The position numbers were made by a program, and so were the translations under genes. Below are positions 52,224 through 63,432 of a DNA stretch of 64,000 nt, piece after piece. The stretch lies in the NCBI GenBank assembly GCA_016718135.1, contig JADKEF010000001.1:710514-774513 (forward strand), in the 5' to 3' direction. The stretch's first letter is position 1; each line of letters begins with the position of its first letter. The notes under the pieces were generated by a model, which saw nothing but the letters and a program-made list of their open reading frames with translations, was not told where the DNA came from and ran no database searches. The stretch comes from Acidobacteriota bacterium. Its GTDB lineage: Bacteria > Acidobacteriota > Blastocatellia > Pyrinomonadales > Pyrinomonadaceae.

Positions 52224-53170
52224 ATGAAACTCTACAAACAACCCAGGGAAAGCCTGGTCGATGCGGTTCCGTATTCGAGGGGCGTCAGGTCGGAGAATCA
52301 ACCGGCTACACGAACAAAGGAGCCGAGGCCTACGCTGAGGCCTTCCGGACCCTTCCGGAACGAGGCGTCAGGTTCCTCGAGAAGAAGGACTACCCACGTT
52401 CAAGCAGGCCATGGCGGAGTTCAGCAGTGAATGGTCCACCACGAGGCAAAGAAGAACACGACCCTCCGTTACAAGACGGCCTCGACCCCTCTAATCGAGC
52501 ACTTCCGGGAAAATGCGTGAACCTGATCGGGGAAAGCACAGATCGGGAATTTCATCACCAGGAGAAGATCGCAGTACGTCACGGCCGGAGGGTGCGGCCG
52601 AAATGCGGCAAACCGAGAAGTTGAAACGGAAGATCTCCAACGCCGCGGTGAACGGGGGCTCGCGTGCCTCAAGGAAGGTGTTTAGCAACCTCGTCGCGGA
52701 TGGCGTGCTCGCATCGGGCCCCGCCAGGTTTGTCCGACTTTCTTGCAGAGGAGAATAGATCCGGAACGTCCTGAACCGGGACGAAGAGCAGTTGTATCTC
52801 TCGGCGGCCTCACAGCCGCTGCGAGATTACGCGGTCCTGCTCATCGAGACCGGCATTCGACCTAACGAACTGTGCAGGCTCGGGGTCCGGGATGTTCATC
52901 TCGAAGGTGACAGACCCTATCTCGTCGTCACTGACGGGAAGACGAAGGCGGCCAGAAGATCTATCCCGCTGTCGATGCGTGCGTTCGAGGTTTTAACCGA
53001 ACGATTAACTACCTCTAAGGGCAAATATGTTTTCCCGGGCGGAAGAGGCGGTGACGATCCCGACAGTCCGGCTCTAAAATTCAATAATGCTCATTACGGA
53101 TATCACTTATACATGTAACATCTATCTTGCACTCATTCGACTTACGCATTTTGCCGAGAGTCAGCCCCCA
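52224..53170 (+). pseudogene. Tyrosine recombinase (phage-type integrase), multiply frameshifted
   Basis: Site-specific recombinase that would move the island. From ATG 52224 (MKLYKQPRES) the reading must switch frames at least four times: TGYTNKGAEAYAEAFRTLPE and FLEKKDYP, then FKQAMAEFSSEW, then KKNTTLRYKTASTPLIEHF, then VFSNLVADGVLASGPAR, then the catalytic domain EEQLYLSAASQPLRDYAVLL. The first catalytic Arg (ETGIRPNELCRLG) is intact; the HxxR box survives only as a damaged FDLR...FAES near 53140 and the active-site Tyr cannot be found. The frame at 52792-53118 is the largest intact piece. Confidence 0.82.
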
Positions 53171-53635
53171 CCACTGCACAGACTCTAGATTTTTTCAATA
53201 CCGTGAGCACTCCGGCTCTCGCAATCAGTTTGATCGATTTGCAGATGCAAGCAGGCTTTAGCGTCAGTCGAAGGTTTTCATTTCTATTGAAGAAGACGCT
53301 CACGTCTCTCTTCTGCGCAAAAGTCTCGTGGGTAACTTGACAAGACTTCGCAAAGCTGCCGAAGTCATCTTCGTCTTCCACCGAGAACACGAACCTCTAC
53401 CATTCATCTGGGAATCTGCTGTTGAAATGGCCGCCCCGTGAACCCCAAGACTAAAACGTGAGTTTAGGACGGCGGAAAGGTTTGATCGAACTATAAACAA
53501 AAGGAAAAACAGTCCTGATACCTGATTCTTACACTCCGATAAGCGTCAGGATCCTCGAATACCCCTCCTGCATCCCGGGTCGAATCTAGTTTGCGAATAA
53601 ATGAAGCCAGATCGCTCTTGCGTCGACCTCATGGG
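53171..53635. other. Gene-free or unrecognisable stretch
   Basis: Only short frames are open on either strand and none resembles a known protein. It may hold the lost 3' end of the integrase plus unrelated sequence. Confidence 0.4.
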
Positions 53636-54500
53636 TTAAACAAGATATTGTCGTGCCCACTCCGCCATCGTTGTCCCGGGCCGCCCAAGCACAGTCAGTA
53701 CATCATCACGAACCACCGTCTGCGCGGACATTTCGCCTGCGGCCGCTAACTTCATTGTTATTAGGGCACTTTCCATATAAACGCGAGCAGGAACTGATGA
53801 GATTTGGTCGAGGGACGCCGCTAGGCTTGCGGGACCGAGAGCATTACAGGTGATCGTTCTCCCAGACAAAGAAGCCGTTAAGATCTCAGCGACCTCCATG
53901 TCAGAACTTCGGTGTACCAGTAATTAGTACCTCCGTGCTTCTCCGGCCCCCCGCAATACAGCAGCAACCACAGCGCCAATATCCTCTGCAAATACCCAAC
54001 CTTGCGGCATGTTATTGAACAAGACAAGAAATGATCGGTTTCGGTTATGGGTGGATCGGTCACGAGTATCGAGTCAGAGATGACGTTCGGATGCAGAGTG
54101 CGTCCAGGCTGTTCCGCTCGCTTCGATATATGTCTCGATCAGGGTCATGCCAGGTAAAATGAAGTGCCACAGTCGGCGCGAAGTGAATACTCCGAGATGA
54201 ACAATATGACTAACACCGGCGTTAACGGCAGCGTCGATGCGACTGTTTGCTTTGAAACAGCATGTCGGAAGTGTAACCCGTCAACAAAAATACCCAGTCG
54301 GCGCCTTTTAATGCATCGAAAGTCTCAGGTTTATCAAGGTCCAGAACAACTGCCTCCGCCCATCTTTCGTCCACCAGGCCGCCATCTCCGGTCGGCTCGT
54401 GGCGAATCTCAAACAACTCGTAATCGCTGTTTGACTCAGTTCGCCGACCATGCGATCCAACCCGTCCCGTCGCCCCGATAATCAATATTTCCGGGTCCTA
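53636..54500 (-). pseudogene. NmrA/SDR-like NAD(P)-binding protein, frameshifted
   Basis: The N-terminus on the minus strand (54485 downward) has the Rossmann start IIGATGRVGSH, then ELFEIRHEPTGDGG and DLDKPETFDALKGADWVFLL. After a break the middle can be read as SHIVHLGVFTS and IETYIEASGTAWTHL, and the last 87 codons (53899-53636) give VAEILTASLSGRTITCNALG and VLTVLGRPGTTMAEWARQY, the typical C-terminus of NmrA-type NAD(P)H-binding proteins. At least three frame changes are needed and no start ATG survives. Confidence 0.78.
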
Positions 54501-55139
54501 CTTTTCGCGATTAAGATTGTCTTGGTCGTCGCCAAAGGGAGTCTTTAACTATTGTCATAATCTCAAGGTATACGTCCACCTATTAACTATCGATTATGCT
54601 ATATCAATTTGGCTGGTAGAGAAATATCACGATCGGATCGTTGAATAATCATGCGACTGATTTGCCATCCGCAGAAAGCGTCGGCGGAAAATAATATAAA
54701 TTGTGGGGCAAAACTAATCGACAACATCAAAGATTGTTTTCCGGCAGGATACGAGTTTGGTTTCAAAATCTTTCACAGTCGCCTCGCCAGTATCCTAATT
54801 TTGCCAGTACCGGACCATTAACGCCGAAGTCCGCCCCGCTACATGGGAGGTTCGTAGCATTCCGCCAGCGTCAAGATTCAGAATTTTTCGGAGATTCAGA
54901 TTCCTTGTCATAAAACCCCAGGTTGAGGTCGTCTTCCAACAAGAACTCTCGGTAAAAGCTCGAAAATCAGCAGAGTAACTGTTAACTAGCTCGTGTACTG
55001 CGTGGTGTGGACTGCTCCGGTGACCGCTCGCGAGGACGAGGTTCTGATTACTTCTGGAATGTGCTGAAGTTCGAATCGCGTTTTTCGTGTGATTCCGGGA
55101 CAGGATGATTTTCAGACAAAGCTTCACAATTCTAATTAT
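54501..55139. other. Gene-free stretch between NmrA and TonB-receptor pseudogenes
   Basis: Contains only short open frames with no recognisable protein. AT-rich sequence near 54560-54640 could include the receptor gene's promoter, but no element stands out. Confidence 0.4.
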
Positions 55140-58100
55140 TATGAGGAAAAGGACAGTGCATCTATTAAAAGGCTTCGGCTCGTTGTTTGGCCCCATGTCT
55201 GGTAATAGTTTTCTTGAGTCTAGCGACTGTTGCACAAACAGGGAAGTGCCAACCTGAGCGGTAACGTTCAGGACGAAAACTCAGCGGTGATCCCAGGTGT
55301 GAAATCATTGTAAAGAACGATGCTACCTCGATCGAACGGCGTACGCGGTAACGAATGACTCCGGCTATTTTTACAATTCCGTTGCTGCCCCGGAACCTAC
55401 ACGATCACTGCTACGCAGCGGATTCCGCCGATCAAAGCGACCAATCTCATTCTCAACGTCGGAGACAAAAAGCGATCACGATTCAGATGAAGGTTGGGGG
55501 GATCGATGCTGCAGTGGAGGTGACGAGCGATCCCACCTTGATAAACGAGTCCGCTACCGTCAGCACGATCGTGGATCAACAGTTCGTAAAAGATATGCCG
55601 CTTAACGGACGGAGTTTCCAATCACTGTTGCTGACACCCGGTACGGAGTATTCACGCCCGGCGAACAAGGGCAGTTGAGCGTCAATGGCGGAAGGACGAA
55701 TTCTAACTACGTTACGGTCGATGGGGTCTCCGGAAACATCGGTGTCGGCGTCCAAAGCTTGTATGACCAGTCGGCTGGCGGAGCAGTGCCAGGATTTAAC
55801 TCTTTTGGTGGAACGCAGAATCTCCTGCAACTGGACGCAATGAGCGAAGTTCAGATTCAAACTTCCAACTATTCCGCACAATATGGCCGCCAGCCGGGAG
55901 CACAGGTGAGCCTGGTTTCCAGGAGCGGAACCAACAAATACAGCGGGTCTGTTTTTAACTACCTTCGAAATTCCGACCGATGCAAACGATTGGTTCAGCA
56001 ATAGCCTGGGGTTCGAAAAGTACCTGGAAGGCAAGAACAATTTCAGCGGAGCTTTGGGCTGGTCAGTCAAATTCCTAGAATCTACAATGGCAAGGAAAAA
56101 ACATTTCTTCTTCTTTTCCTACGAAGGTCTCCGCCTTTCGCTCCCGCAACCGACCAGGGCATTTAGCGTTCCGGCGGCCTGCCTACATGATAATCCGGCG
56201 CTGAGGCCCATTTATGCAGGCTCTGGTAAATGCCTTCCCTACCAAATACAAATCCGGGATCCTGTGCGGCGGGGGGCTAACAGCTGAGAAATACCTTACG
56301 ACGAGTTGGTCGAACTACACAAATTTGGACAGCTTTAGCTGCGATTGGATCACAACATCGGCAGAAATGGAACGTGTTTTCACACCAACCATTCCAAATC
56401 CCGGGGTGAGATCTATAATCTCGGTCAACTCACTCACTGGCCCGGAGGACCGATACCCAAACCGGCGGCCTCACAAGCAGATCACCCCATCCTTTTTACA
56501 ATTCGTTCAGGTTAAATTATAGCCCCAACGTCGCTAAGTCCGACGTTGAATGGTTACTACGAAAATTCGGTGGTCAACCGATCGATAACCTCATGAATTT
56601 CTTCCTGCCGGCTCCAGATTATGCAGGCTCCTTCGTTTTCCATTGGAGGCAGAGTTATAGAAGTAGGGCGGTTACCGATCACCGCAGTAAGGATTGGAAT
56701 GTTGTTGATAATCTGAATTGGGTCTACGGCGATCATTCATTTGTCTTCGGCACGGATATCCGATTGCGGAAACCCGCTCTATTTGGATAACGGTTACAAT
56801 TTCAGGTTTCGTTCAGTTCCTTTGGCCAACATTCTCGCAAGCCGGGGCTCAGAGTCTGGCGCGATCGATTCCCACCGGAGGCTAATGTTAGGAATTATTC
56901 CTTCTGCGCAGATGATACCTGGAGGGTAAACAAGCCTTACGCTCAGTTTAGGACTTCGCTGGGACATCAACCCGCACCCGTCGCTCCGGCGAATACAGCA
57001 TGCCCAGCATTTAAGGGGTTTCCTGACGTAACGCAGGCTCGCATTGGCGCCTGCTGGAACTCCGTATTACCCGACCTTCAAAGATGCCGTTGCCCCCGTT
57101 TCCGGGATTACTTACAAACTCCGAGAAAGGAATAATATGACCACCGTTTTGCGCGGCGGTTGAGGATTATTTACGACCTAGGGGTAGGAACGGCGGCGAC
57201 ATCCACTCTTATCCGTTCTCCGTATCTCAAAGTATTCCGCTGCAGACATTCCCACTTGCGCCCGGCACGATCATCGATATTACATTGCCTGCGCCTGTAA
57301 CAACACCGATCGGAAATTCATTGACCAGGACTGGCACTTCGTTCGGCTTGCAGCATCTGGATGGGCTGCCGCGTGCTCATCAGTATTCCTTCGGAGTCGA
57401 GGCAGCAGCTTGGAAAGAATCAGGTCTTAAGCGTGAGCTATGTCGGCAATAGGGACGGCGGCTACTCAATCGCTACCGATACTCCTTCATAAACCCGCGA
57501 CCAATCCAAATGTCAGACCCGGAACCACGCTGTTCATCACCCGCAACGACGGAAAAGCTGGGGATCTTCCGATTACAACAGCTTGCAGGCCAGCTATCTG
57601 GGCGCATGTCGCGGTTGCAGTTGATGGCGAATTACACTTATTCCCGTGTAAGATGCGTTCTCAAATGACAGCACAATAAGCTTAGCTCAAGTGTGCCTAA
57701 TAGTGTCGATCATCAGGATGCCTCGGTATTCTACGGGCTGTCGGACTTTGATCGTCCGCATTTTAATCTTGCATTGGTTTACGACCTCCCCACATTGAAG
57801 TCGGAGAATTCGATACGGAGGTGGCTGGAAAATTTTCCTCAACGGCTGGCAGACGAGCTACAACTTCAAATATCAGTCAGGGAACGCCGTTTCAATGAAT
57901 GTCGTTTACTACGACATACTGAATGAGACCAGTATCACCAGCCTGCGACTGGATAGGGTCGAGGGCACGGTTATATATCGACGACCCGAGTAATCCTGGT
58001 GGACAAGCATTCAATCCAGCCGCCTTTGCGATCCCGGCTTCCAGTCTGCGGCCCAATCAGGCACTGATCTCCCAGGGCAACAGCGGAAACTTAATGGATT

Positions 58101-58440
58101 CAGGGTCCGGGCCTTGCGCAGCTCGATCTGGCGATCCGTCGTACCTTCGGAATCACTGAGCGTGTGAAACTGCAATTTTTTCAGCCGGTTTTCAACGCTC
58201 CTAATCGTCCGAATTTCCTGAATCCGGACGAAACTACGGCTACATCTTTAATCTGGAGGGCTTTGGAACGGTAGACTGTCCCAGACCCGGAGCGGTGTGT
58301 CGTGCGATCTTAACTTCCCGGATCCGATCACTGGTCAGCATCCAGTTTTCACCGGCGCGCACCTTCAGGGTCAGCTTACTTCGCTGGCCAACGGGTACGT
58401 CGGGGAACAGCTCCAGGAAGTGGGTTTGATATTTCCTTAA
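55140..58440 (+). pseudogene. TonB-dependent receptor with carboxypeptidase-regulatory-like N-terminus, heavily frameshifted
   Basis: Outer-membrane receptor of the large acidobacterial type. In shifting frames one reads an Ig-like carboxypeptidase-regulatory domain (GNVQDENSAVIPGVK, then a VTNDSGYF-like segment and IPLLP), the plug (DQQFVKDMPLNGRSFQSLLL, then VNGGRTNSNYVTVDGVSGN, EVQIQTSNYSAQYGRQPG, VSRSGTNKYSGSVFNY) and scattered barrel pieces (NLNWVYGDHSFVFGTDIR; DFDRPHFNLALVYDLP). More than ten frame changes and internal stops occur over 3.3 kb. The plug is well kept while the barrel is poor. Exact ends are estimates. Confidence 0.82.
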
Positions 58441-58526
58441 ACCCGCGTTACTCGCTTGGCAGCCCTCGTTCAGCTGCTTTCGCTGCGGCTAAGCTTTAAG
58501 ACTGAATATCGGAGATAATTCATAAA

Positions 58527-59880
58527 TGGGAAGAGCTAATTCTAATATTGATGGCGGTGATGGCGTTGTCCCCTTTTGAAAGGTACATTGCACGGGAAAG
58601 ACACCAGATGAACCCCAAACCATCGCGGCGAGCTTGGAAGCGATCAAGAAATTCCGGGTTGAACTCGTGCGCCAGAACTCCGACACGATCCGCGGTCGAG
58701 GACTTCAAAGAAATAGTGGGTCAAAGGTCGTGGGGCAGGCAAAACAATATGCGTTACGGTTTCCCGCCCGACGGCGTGAAGAGTGCCGATCTGATGAATT
58801 TGGCACGACTATACAACGTGGCAGGTCAATGCGACAAGATAAACACCACCGTTACCGGCTAAGCCACCGGGCCGGGATTAGGCGAGACTCAGCGAAACCG
58901 ACCTCCTGCTGGAGGCGATCGACGTCGCGCTGCCGCGGGGCTCCGAGAAGTGCGAGGAATTCCCGCTCGTTGATGATGCTGTCAGGCAACAAGCGATGGG
59001 TAGCCCATTCTTACTGCAACAAGTAATAGCCTATCGTCAGGCCGCGAACGTCTACGGCAGAGATGAGAACCGGCTTTATCAGGCCGCGAGCGGTACATCG
59101 GCTTTACAGAAGCTTGCCCCGGATAGCCGTTCCAGTAACCTACGATTTAGGATCTATAAGGCGTACACGAACCTGGCGGAATATACAGGATCGCGGTGAT
59201 AACGAAACCGCCAAGGAATCCTTCCGTGAGGAATTACAAGCTCCTCTCCCAAGATCCGGAGTGCCGCCTCAGCTCTCAGCATCCTCCAAGTATGACCTCA
59301 GGCGTTACGAACTGCCCGGAAAGAAGGCTGCCCCGATAGAAGCCGAATACTGGATCAACCACGAGTCTGGCGGCGACCCTCTGGGAGTTAACCAGTAAAG
59401 TGACTCTGATTGAGTTCTCTGCACATTGGTGGGGCTACCCTGCAAGAGAAGCTATCCGACATTGATGAGGCTGCATAAAAGTACGCCGATCGCGGTTTGC
59501 GGATCGTGCTCCCAACCACGCTGTATGGATACTTGGAAAAGATCGCAACCTGACACGGGCAAGTTGCTGCGGACCGGAAGTACTTCAAAGATGAATTGAA
59601 GTTACCGTTCAAGATTGCGATCAAAGGTTCCCGACGCCGGGAAGTCCGCCGGGCCCGGCGGGATAAGAACTCGCGGGCCTACTTCGCCCAAGCGATTCCC
59701 CAGTTCGTTGTCGTCGATCGGAAAGGGGTGGTGCGGTTCGCGTCCACAGAATGGAACCCTCAAGCTGAATCACGTCTATCGAAGATATTAGAGGAGGCGC
59801 TAGGCGGTCGGCGACTAAAGCCTGTGAGGCGTAACTTGCAGCCATTAACATGTGTACGAAAAGGCATCAAGACTTTATAG
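58527..59880 (+). pseudogene. TPR-like protein fused to a thioredoxin-like domain, frameshifted
   Basis: Pieces in changing frames give a helical N-terminus (LEAIKKFRVELVRQNSD-like), TPR-type segments (ADLMNLARLYNVAGQ, RIYKAYTNLAEYTG, KYDLRRYELPGKKAAPIEAE), and then a thioredoxin fold: LIEFSAHWWG followed in another frame by PCK...YPTLMRLH, KYADRGLRIVLPTTLYGYLE, KYFKDELKLPFKIAIKG and IPQFVVVDRKGVVRFAS. The redox motif reads WWG-PC, so the first Cys may be missing. It follows the TonB receptor on the same strand. Confidence 0.72.
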
Positions 59881-60912
59881 GCCGGTTCATTGTTGCGATC
59901 AGCGCATTCGTTCTGTTGGCGGCGATGCCGCCCGACTCAGGGCAGGCGGCGGGGACATCGTTCGGTGGGCAGCGAGCAGACCGGCCACTGCAAAGCACGG
60001 CGATCGGATCACCGTTGAACTAAAGAAGGCGGAAATCGAAGGCGGCTGGCACGTATATTCCGTGTCCCAGCCAGCCGGAGGCCGATAGCCTCCGTCATCT
60101 CGATCCCAGGCAAACAAAGTTCCAGGGGCGGGGGCGATGGAAGTCGCCAACCCCGAACAGGACCTTCGATCAAAACTTCGATAATGGAGACCGAGACATA
60201 TGAAGGAAAATCAATTTCGGAATCGATTTTAGTAAGAGATAATTCGCCGTTGGGGATCAAAAGATCGCCATTGATGTCCATATCAAACCTGCAGTGAGTC
60301 GACTTGTTTGCCCCGTACACTTCGCATCTCTTCGTTCGATCGGGATTTTGCCCGGCAGGAAACATCACATCACCCTCGCCGGGAAGTACGATCGTGGCCC
60401 CCGAACGTTGCTGCCAGCGGAGCAGGAAAACGTCTATTGCTAATGCGGAGCCTGGATTGGCGGGCGACCAGGTTCCGGATTTCGATTCAATGGATTTTTC
60501 GGGCAAGGTGCTCAGATTGAGCGGGTTCCGGGGCAAGTTCATTTTGATCGATTTTTGGGCCAGCTGGTACAAGCCCTGTCTTGCTGATATTCCAAAGCTG
60601 AAGCTATATCAAAACATAAGGATGCGGGCTTCGAAATATTAGGAATGGATGCGGAAACCTTGAGCGACGACGATGTCGCACCGGACCCCGGATTTTGCGA
60701 AGCAACAAACCGAGCAAGCCAGGAAGATTGTCGCCACTCGGGGTGTGATCTGGACTCGGGCAACGACCGAATCGGCGAGTTCCCATCGCGAAAACGATAT
60801 TTTCGGTGAAGGCCCTGCCTGCCAAGATCCTTCTTGACAAAGACGGGAAATTGCTCGCGCGAATAAGCGAGGAATGACATGGTCGCAATCGTTTGAGAAG
60901 TTATTCAAATGA
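59850..60912 (+). pseudogene. Fusion of a DsbD-type alpha domain with a TlpA-like thioredoxin, frameshifted
   Basis: From ATG 59850 a signal peptide is readable (FIVAISAFVLLAAMPPDSG). After a frame change: ITVELKKAEIEGGWHVYSVS, a DsbD-alpha feature, then a damaged Cys pair region around 60275-60320. A TlpA domain follows: DFDSMDFSGKVLRLSGF, GKFILIDFWASWYKPCLADI (Tyr replaces the first Cys of WCxPC) and, after more shifts, ARKIVATRGV-like and LPAKILLDKDGKLLARI. It is a clear relative of the intact tlpA at 34020-34565. Confidence 0.75.
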
Positions 60913-61689
60913 CTCGAAATGGTTTCGCGTCCGTTGTGCCTTGTACCCGCTACGGGGTACTAAAATCAGGTTCGGACCGGTGCATTTTTTGAGACGAGCT
61001 TCGGTAACAGCCAGAATCTCGATAAAGGTTGCGGAACAATTTCGAAGTTGAACGGATAAAAAGACACGTGTAGCCGGACAAATAAAGGCGACCGGCTTAA
61101 CGAGAATGATCCGCTACCGGCGAGACGTCGAATTTCGGAAAGTCACGAAGTCCGTAGCGAATTCGAAGAGAAATGTATTCGAGCTTGCTGGCCCCGCACC
61201 TGCAACTACGTTAATCCAAAAGCGTCCACCGTATACTGGCGTTGTTGAGGCCGGAAGTGCCGGGCCTCGCGGCCGACACAGCCCGGCTTAACAGGCAGGA
61301 TTTAACTACCAACCCGAAGTTCTCAGCGTCAAGAATCAGAAATTGGATAGGCCAGTTCTATTAATTTCGGTTCAGACACTATTTCGTACCTGAAATAGCA
61401 GCTGCTTTTTTTTTCCCCGATTAAGAATACTTGCTGGCCACTGGTGAGGATGAGAAAGGTCTATCCGACTGAGGAATAACTCACATTCGCTTCCTATCTA
61501 CCCGGTTGCCAGCCGAAAAAGCTGATTCGCTCACTCCTTGTAACGAAGCAACAACCTGCGGTAATTCAGCGCTAGTTACTCCTGTCCTTGACGGTAAGCT
61601 GATGTCTGAGGATTTCCGATTCGGTTGTCATTAAAATTCATTTCGGTCGTCTTACTAACAAGAACTGTGGGAAACGCACGAAAATGAAC
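60913..61689. other. Gene-free stretch
   Basis: No recognisable protein in any frame; only short frames (for example 61106-61291) are open. It separates the redox pseudogene from the sigma-factor pseudogene and may hold regulatory sequence that I cannot define. Confidence 0.4.
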
Positions 61690-62274
61690 CCGATCCGTTG
61701 GTATTTGGAGATAGCTCAGTCGAAGCAGGCGATGTTCGTGCCTCACCGTTCTACGCTATCCAAAATAACGTGCTTTTGGAACAAAAGTCCGAGGAGTTGT
61801 TTGCCCAATGGCGTGACCCGATTTATCGGTATTTGGTGGCGACATTTGGCCCTCTCACTCGATGCCGAAGACATAACGCAGGAATGCTTTATTCAGCTTT
61901 ACCGGACCCTGGGCGGTGGGCGGGCGATCGAAAATACGCGGGCGTGGCTATATAGAACCGCCCATAACCAGGCGCTTAGCCAGATCAAACACCAACGATT
62001 TCTGGCACCTATCAATGATGTCACTTGGGAAACGCTGCTGGAAGCATTACCGGATCTTTCGCTAAATCCGGAAGAAGACCTTCTGGAGAATGAGGCGAAT
62101 GATGAGAGATCCACGAAGCGATGCGAAAACTTTCGCCACAGGAAGATGATGTTTGCACCTTCGTTCCAACGGGTTTCGATACCGAGAGATTGCGGAAATT
62201 ATGAATGTAGCGGTACCAACGGTTAGCGAGAGTATTTGAAGCGAGGCATTAACAAATTGAGCAAGGTGAAATAA
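61690..62274 (+). pseudogene. ECF-type RNA polymerase sigma factor, frameshifted
   Basis: Region 2 is split across frames: EELFAQWRDPIYRYLVATFG, then in the next frame LDAEDITQECFIQLYRTLGG and RAWLYRTAHNQALSQIKHQR. Region 4 appears after another shift as REIAEIMNVAVPTV and EYLKRGINKLSK, ending at TAATG, which overlaps the anti-sigma start at 62274. Overall size (about 190 codons) fits an ECF sigma factor. At least three frame changes are needed. Confidence 0.8.
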
Positions 62275-63432
62275 TGGAGACGTTTAATTCAGAAAATTGG
62301 ACGGACGAAAGCTGGCATCCAGGTGACGAAGAACTGCTCAGGCTTATGGACGGTGAGCTGCCGGCTAAGGAGCTTTCCTTCGGCCGCAAACATTTGGACG
62401 CATGTTGGACTTGCGCGCCCGTTCCGAAGAGCTCCAGTACACGATTTCGTCGTTCGTTAAATATAACGATTCGCTCCTCAATCCGCTTATCGACCCCGTT
62501 CACCTCGCGATTGGGGGCGGGTTCAAAGCTCAATTGAATAAAGCGGTTGTGGGACCGTGAATCCGCCCTTGGTATCGAAATCTGCTGCCGATCAAGGCAG
62601 TTCGGCCTGTTTAAATATTCGACAATCTGCGTTCAGGTGTTTTCGGTTTCGCCTTAGCGCCGTCCGCATTCATGTCGGCGCTTCTATTGGTTTTCACCGG
62701 GCTTCTCTCGTGGTTCGCAATTTCTCCTTCGTCCGGCATTTCGGCCAGCGAGATTTTGAGCGAAAGCGAAAGACAGGCTGGGCTCTGGTACAACCAACCC
62801 GACAAAGTTCTGCATTGGGGCTGGGGAGACAGCTGTCGTCAATAATTCCCAGCTGCCAAGCAGAAGAAAATACCGCTCGCTTCACTGGCTCAACAACACG
62901 GACGGAAGGTCGCTGCGGTTCGTCCGCAAAGTACGACCAAAACGGATTATTAGTATGGGGGGGCTTGGACGCGCCCAGACAGGTCGGAGATCGTTTACAA
63001 ACATTTTCCCAAAGATGAGTTACGATCTATCCCTCGAAGGACACCTTGCGAGCATATGTCGCCGGAAGCAGCGAAAGCAAACGGCAGACGGCGGATCGGT
63101 ATATCGAATTGACTGCAAAGCTCCGACAGATCGAAGCGGCCGTAACCACCAGGCAGCAAGCGTTCGGTGCGGCGTCCAGTAACGCAAGCGTTCCAGATCA
63201 TCAAAACCGCCGACCTCGGCAAGGTGTTTTAGGATCAAACATATTCTGAGGTCCCAACGAAGCGGACAATTCTCTTCGGCGAGATGGAATGCGACATTGC
63301 AGCCGACTCCTTCATTAAACATCGTGCGAAATCCGTCAGGCACTATCCCGATGGGAGGACTGCAACTGAAGACGCAAAGTTGGAGTCATTGCCAGGAAGC
63401 TTCCGTCAGAAGAGTTTAATGCGAATGATCTA
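62274..63432 (+). pseudogene. Membrane-anchored zinc-finger anti-sigma factor, frameshifted
   Basis: Starts METFNSENWTDESWHPGDEE and has an anti-sigma zinc-finger region (RLMDGELPAKELSFGRKHLDA then CWTC). After frame changes come a membrane helix (AFMSALLLVFTGLLSWFAIS, near 62650-62730) and an outer domain with SERQAGLWYNQPDKVLHWGW, SEIVYKHFPKDELRSI and QAFQIIKTADLGKVF. In-frame stop codons also occur. The overlap with the sigma gene is the usual sigma/anti-sigma coupling. Confidence 0.75.
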
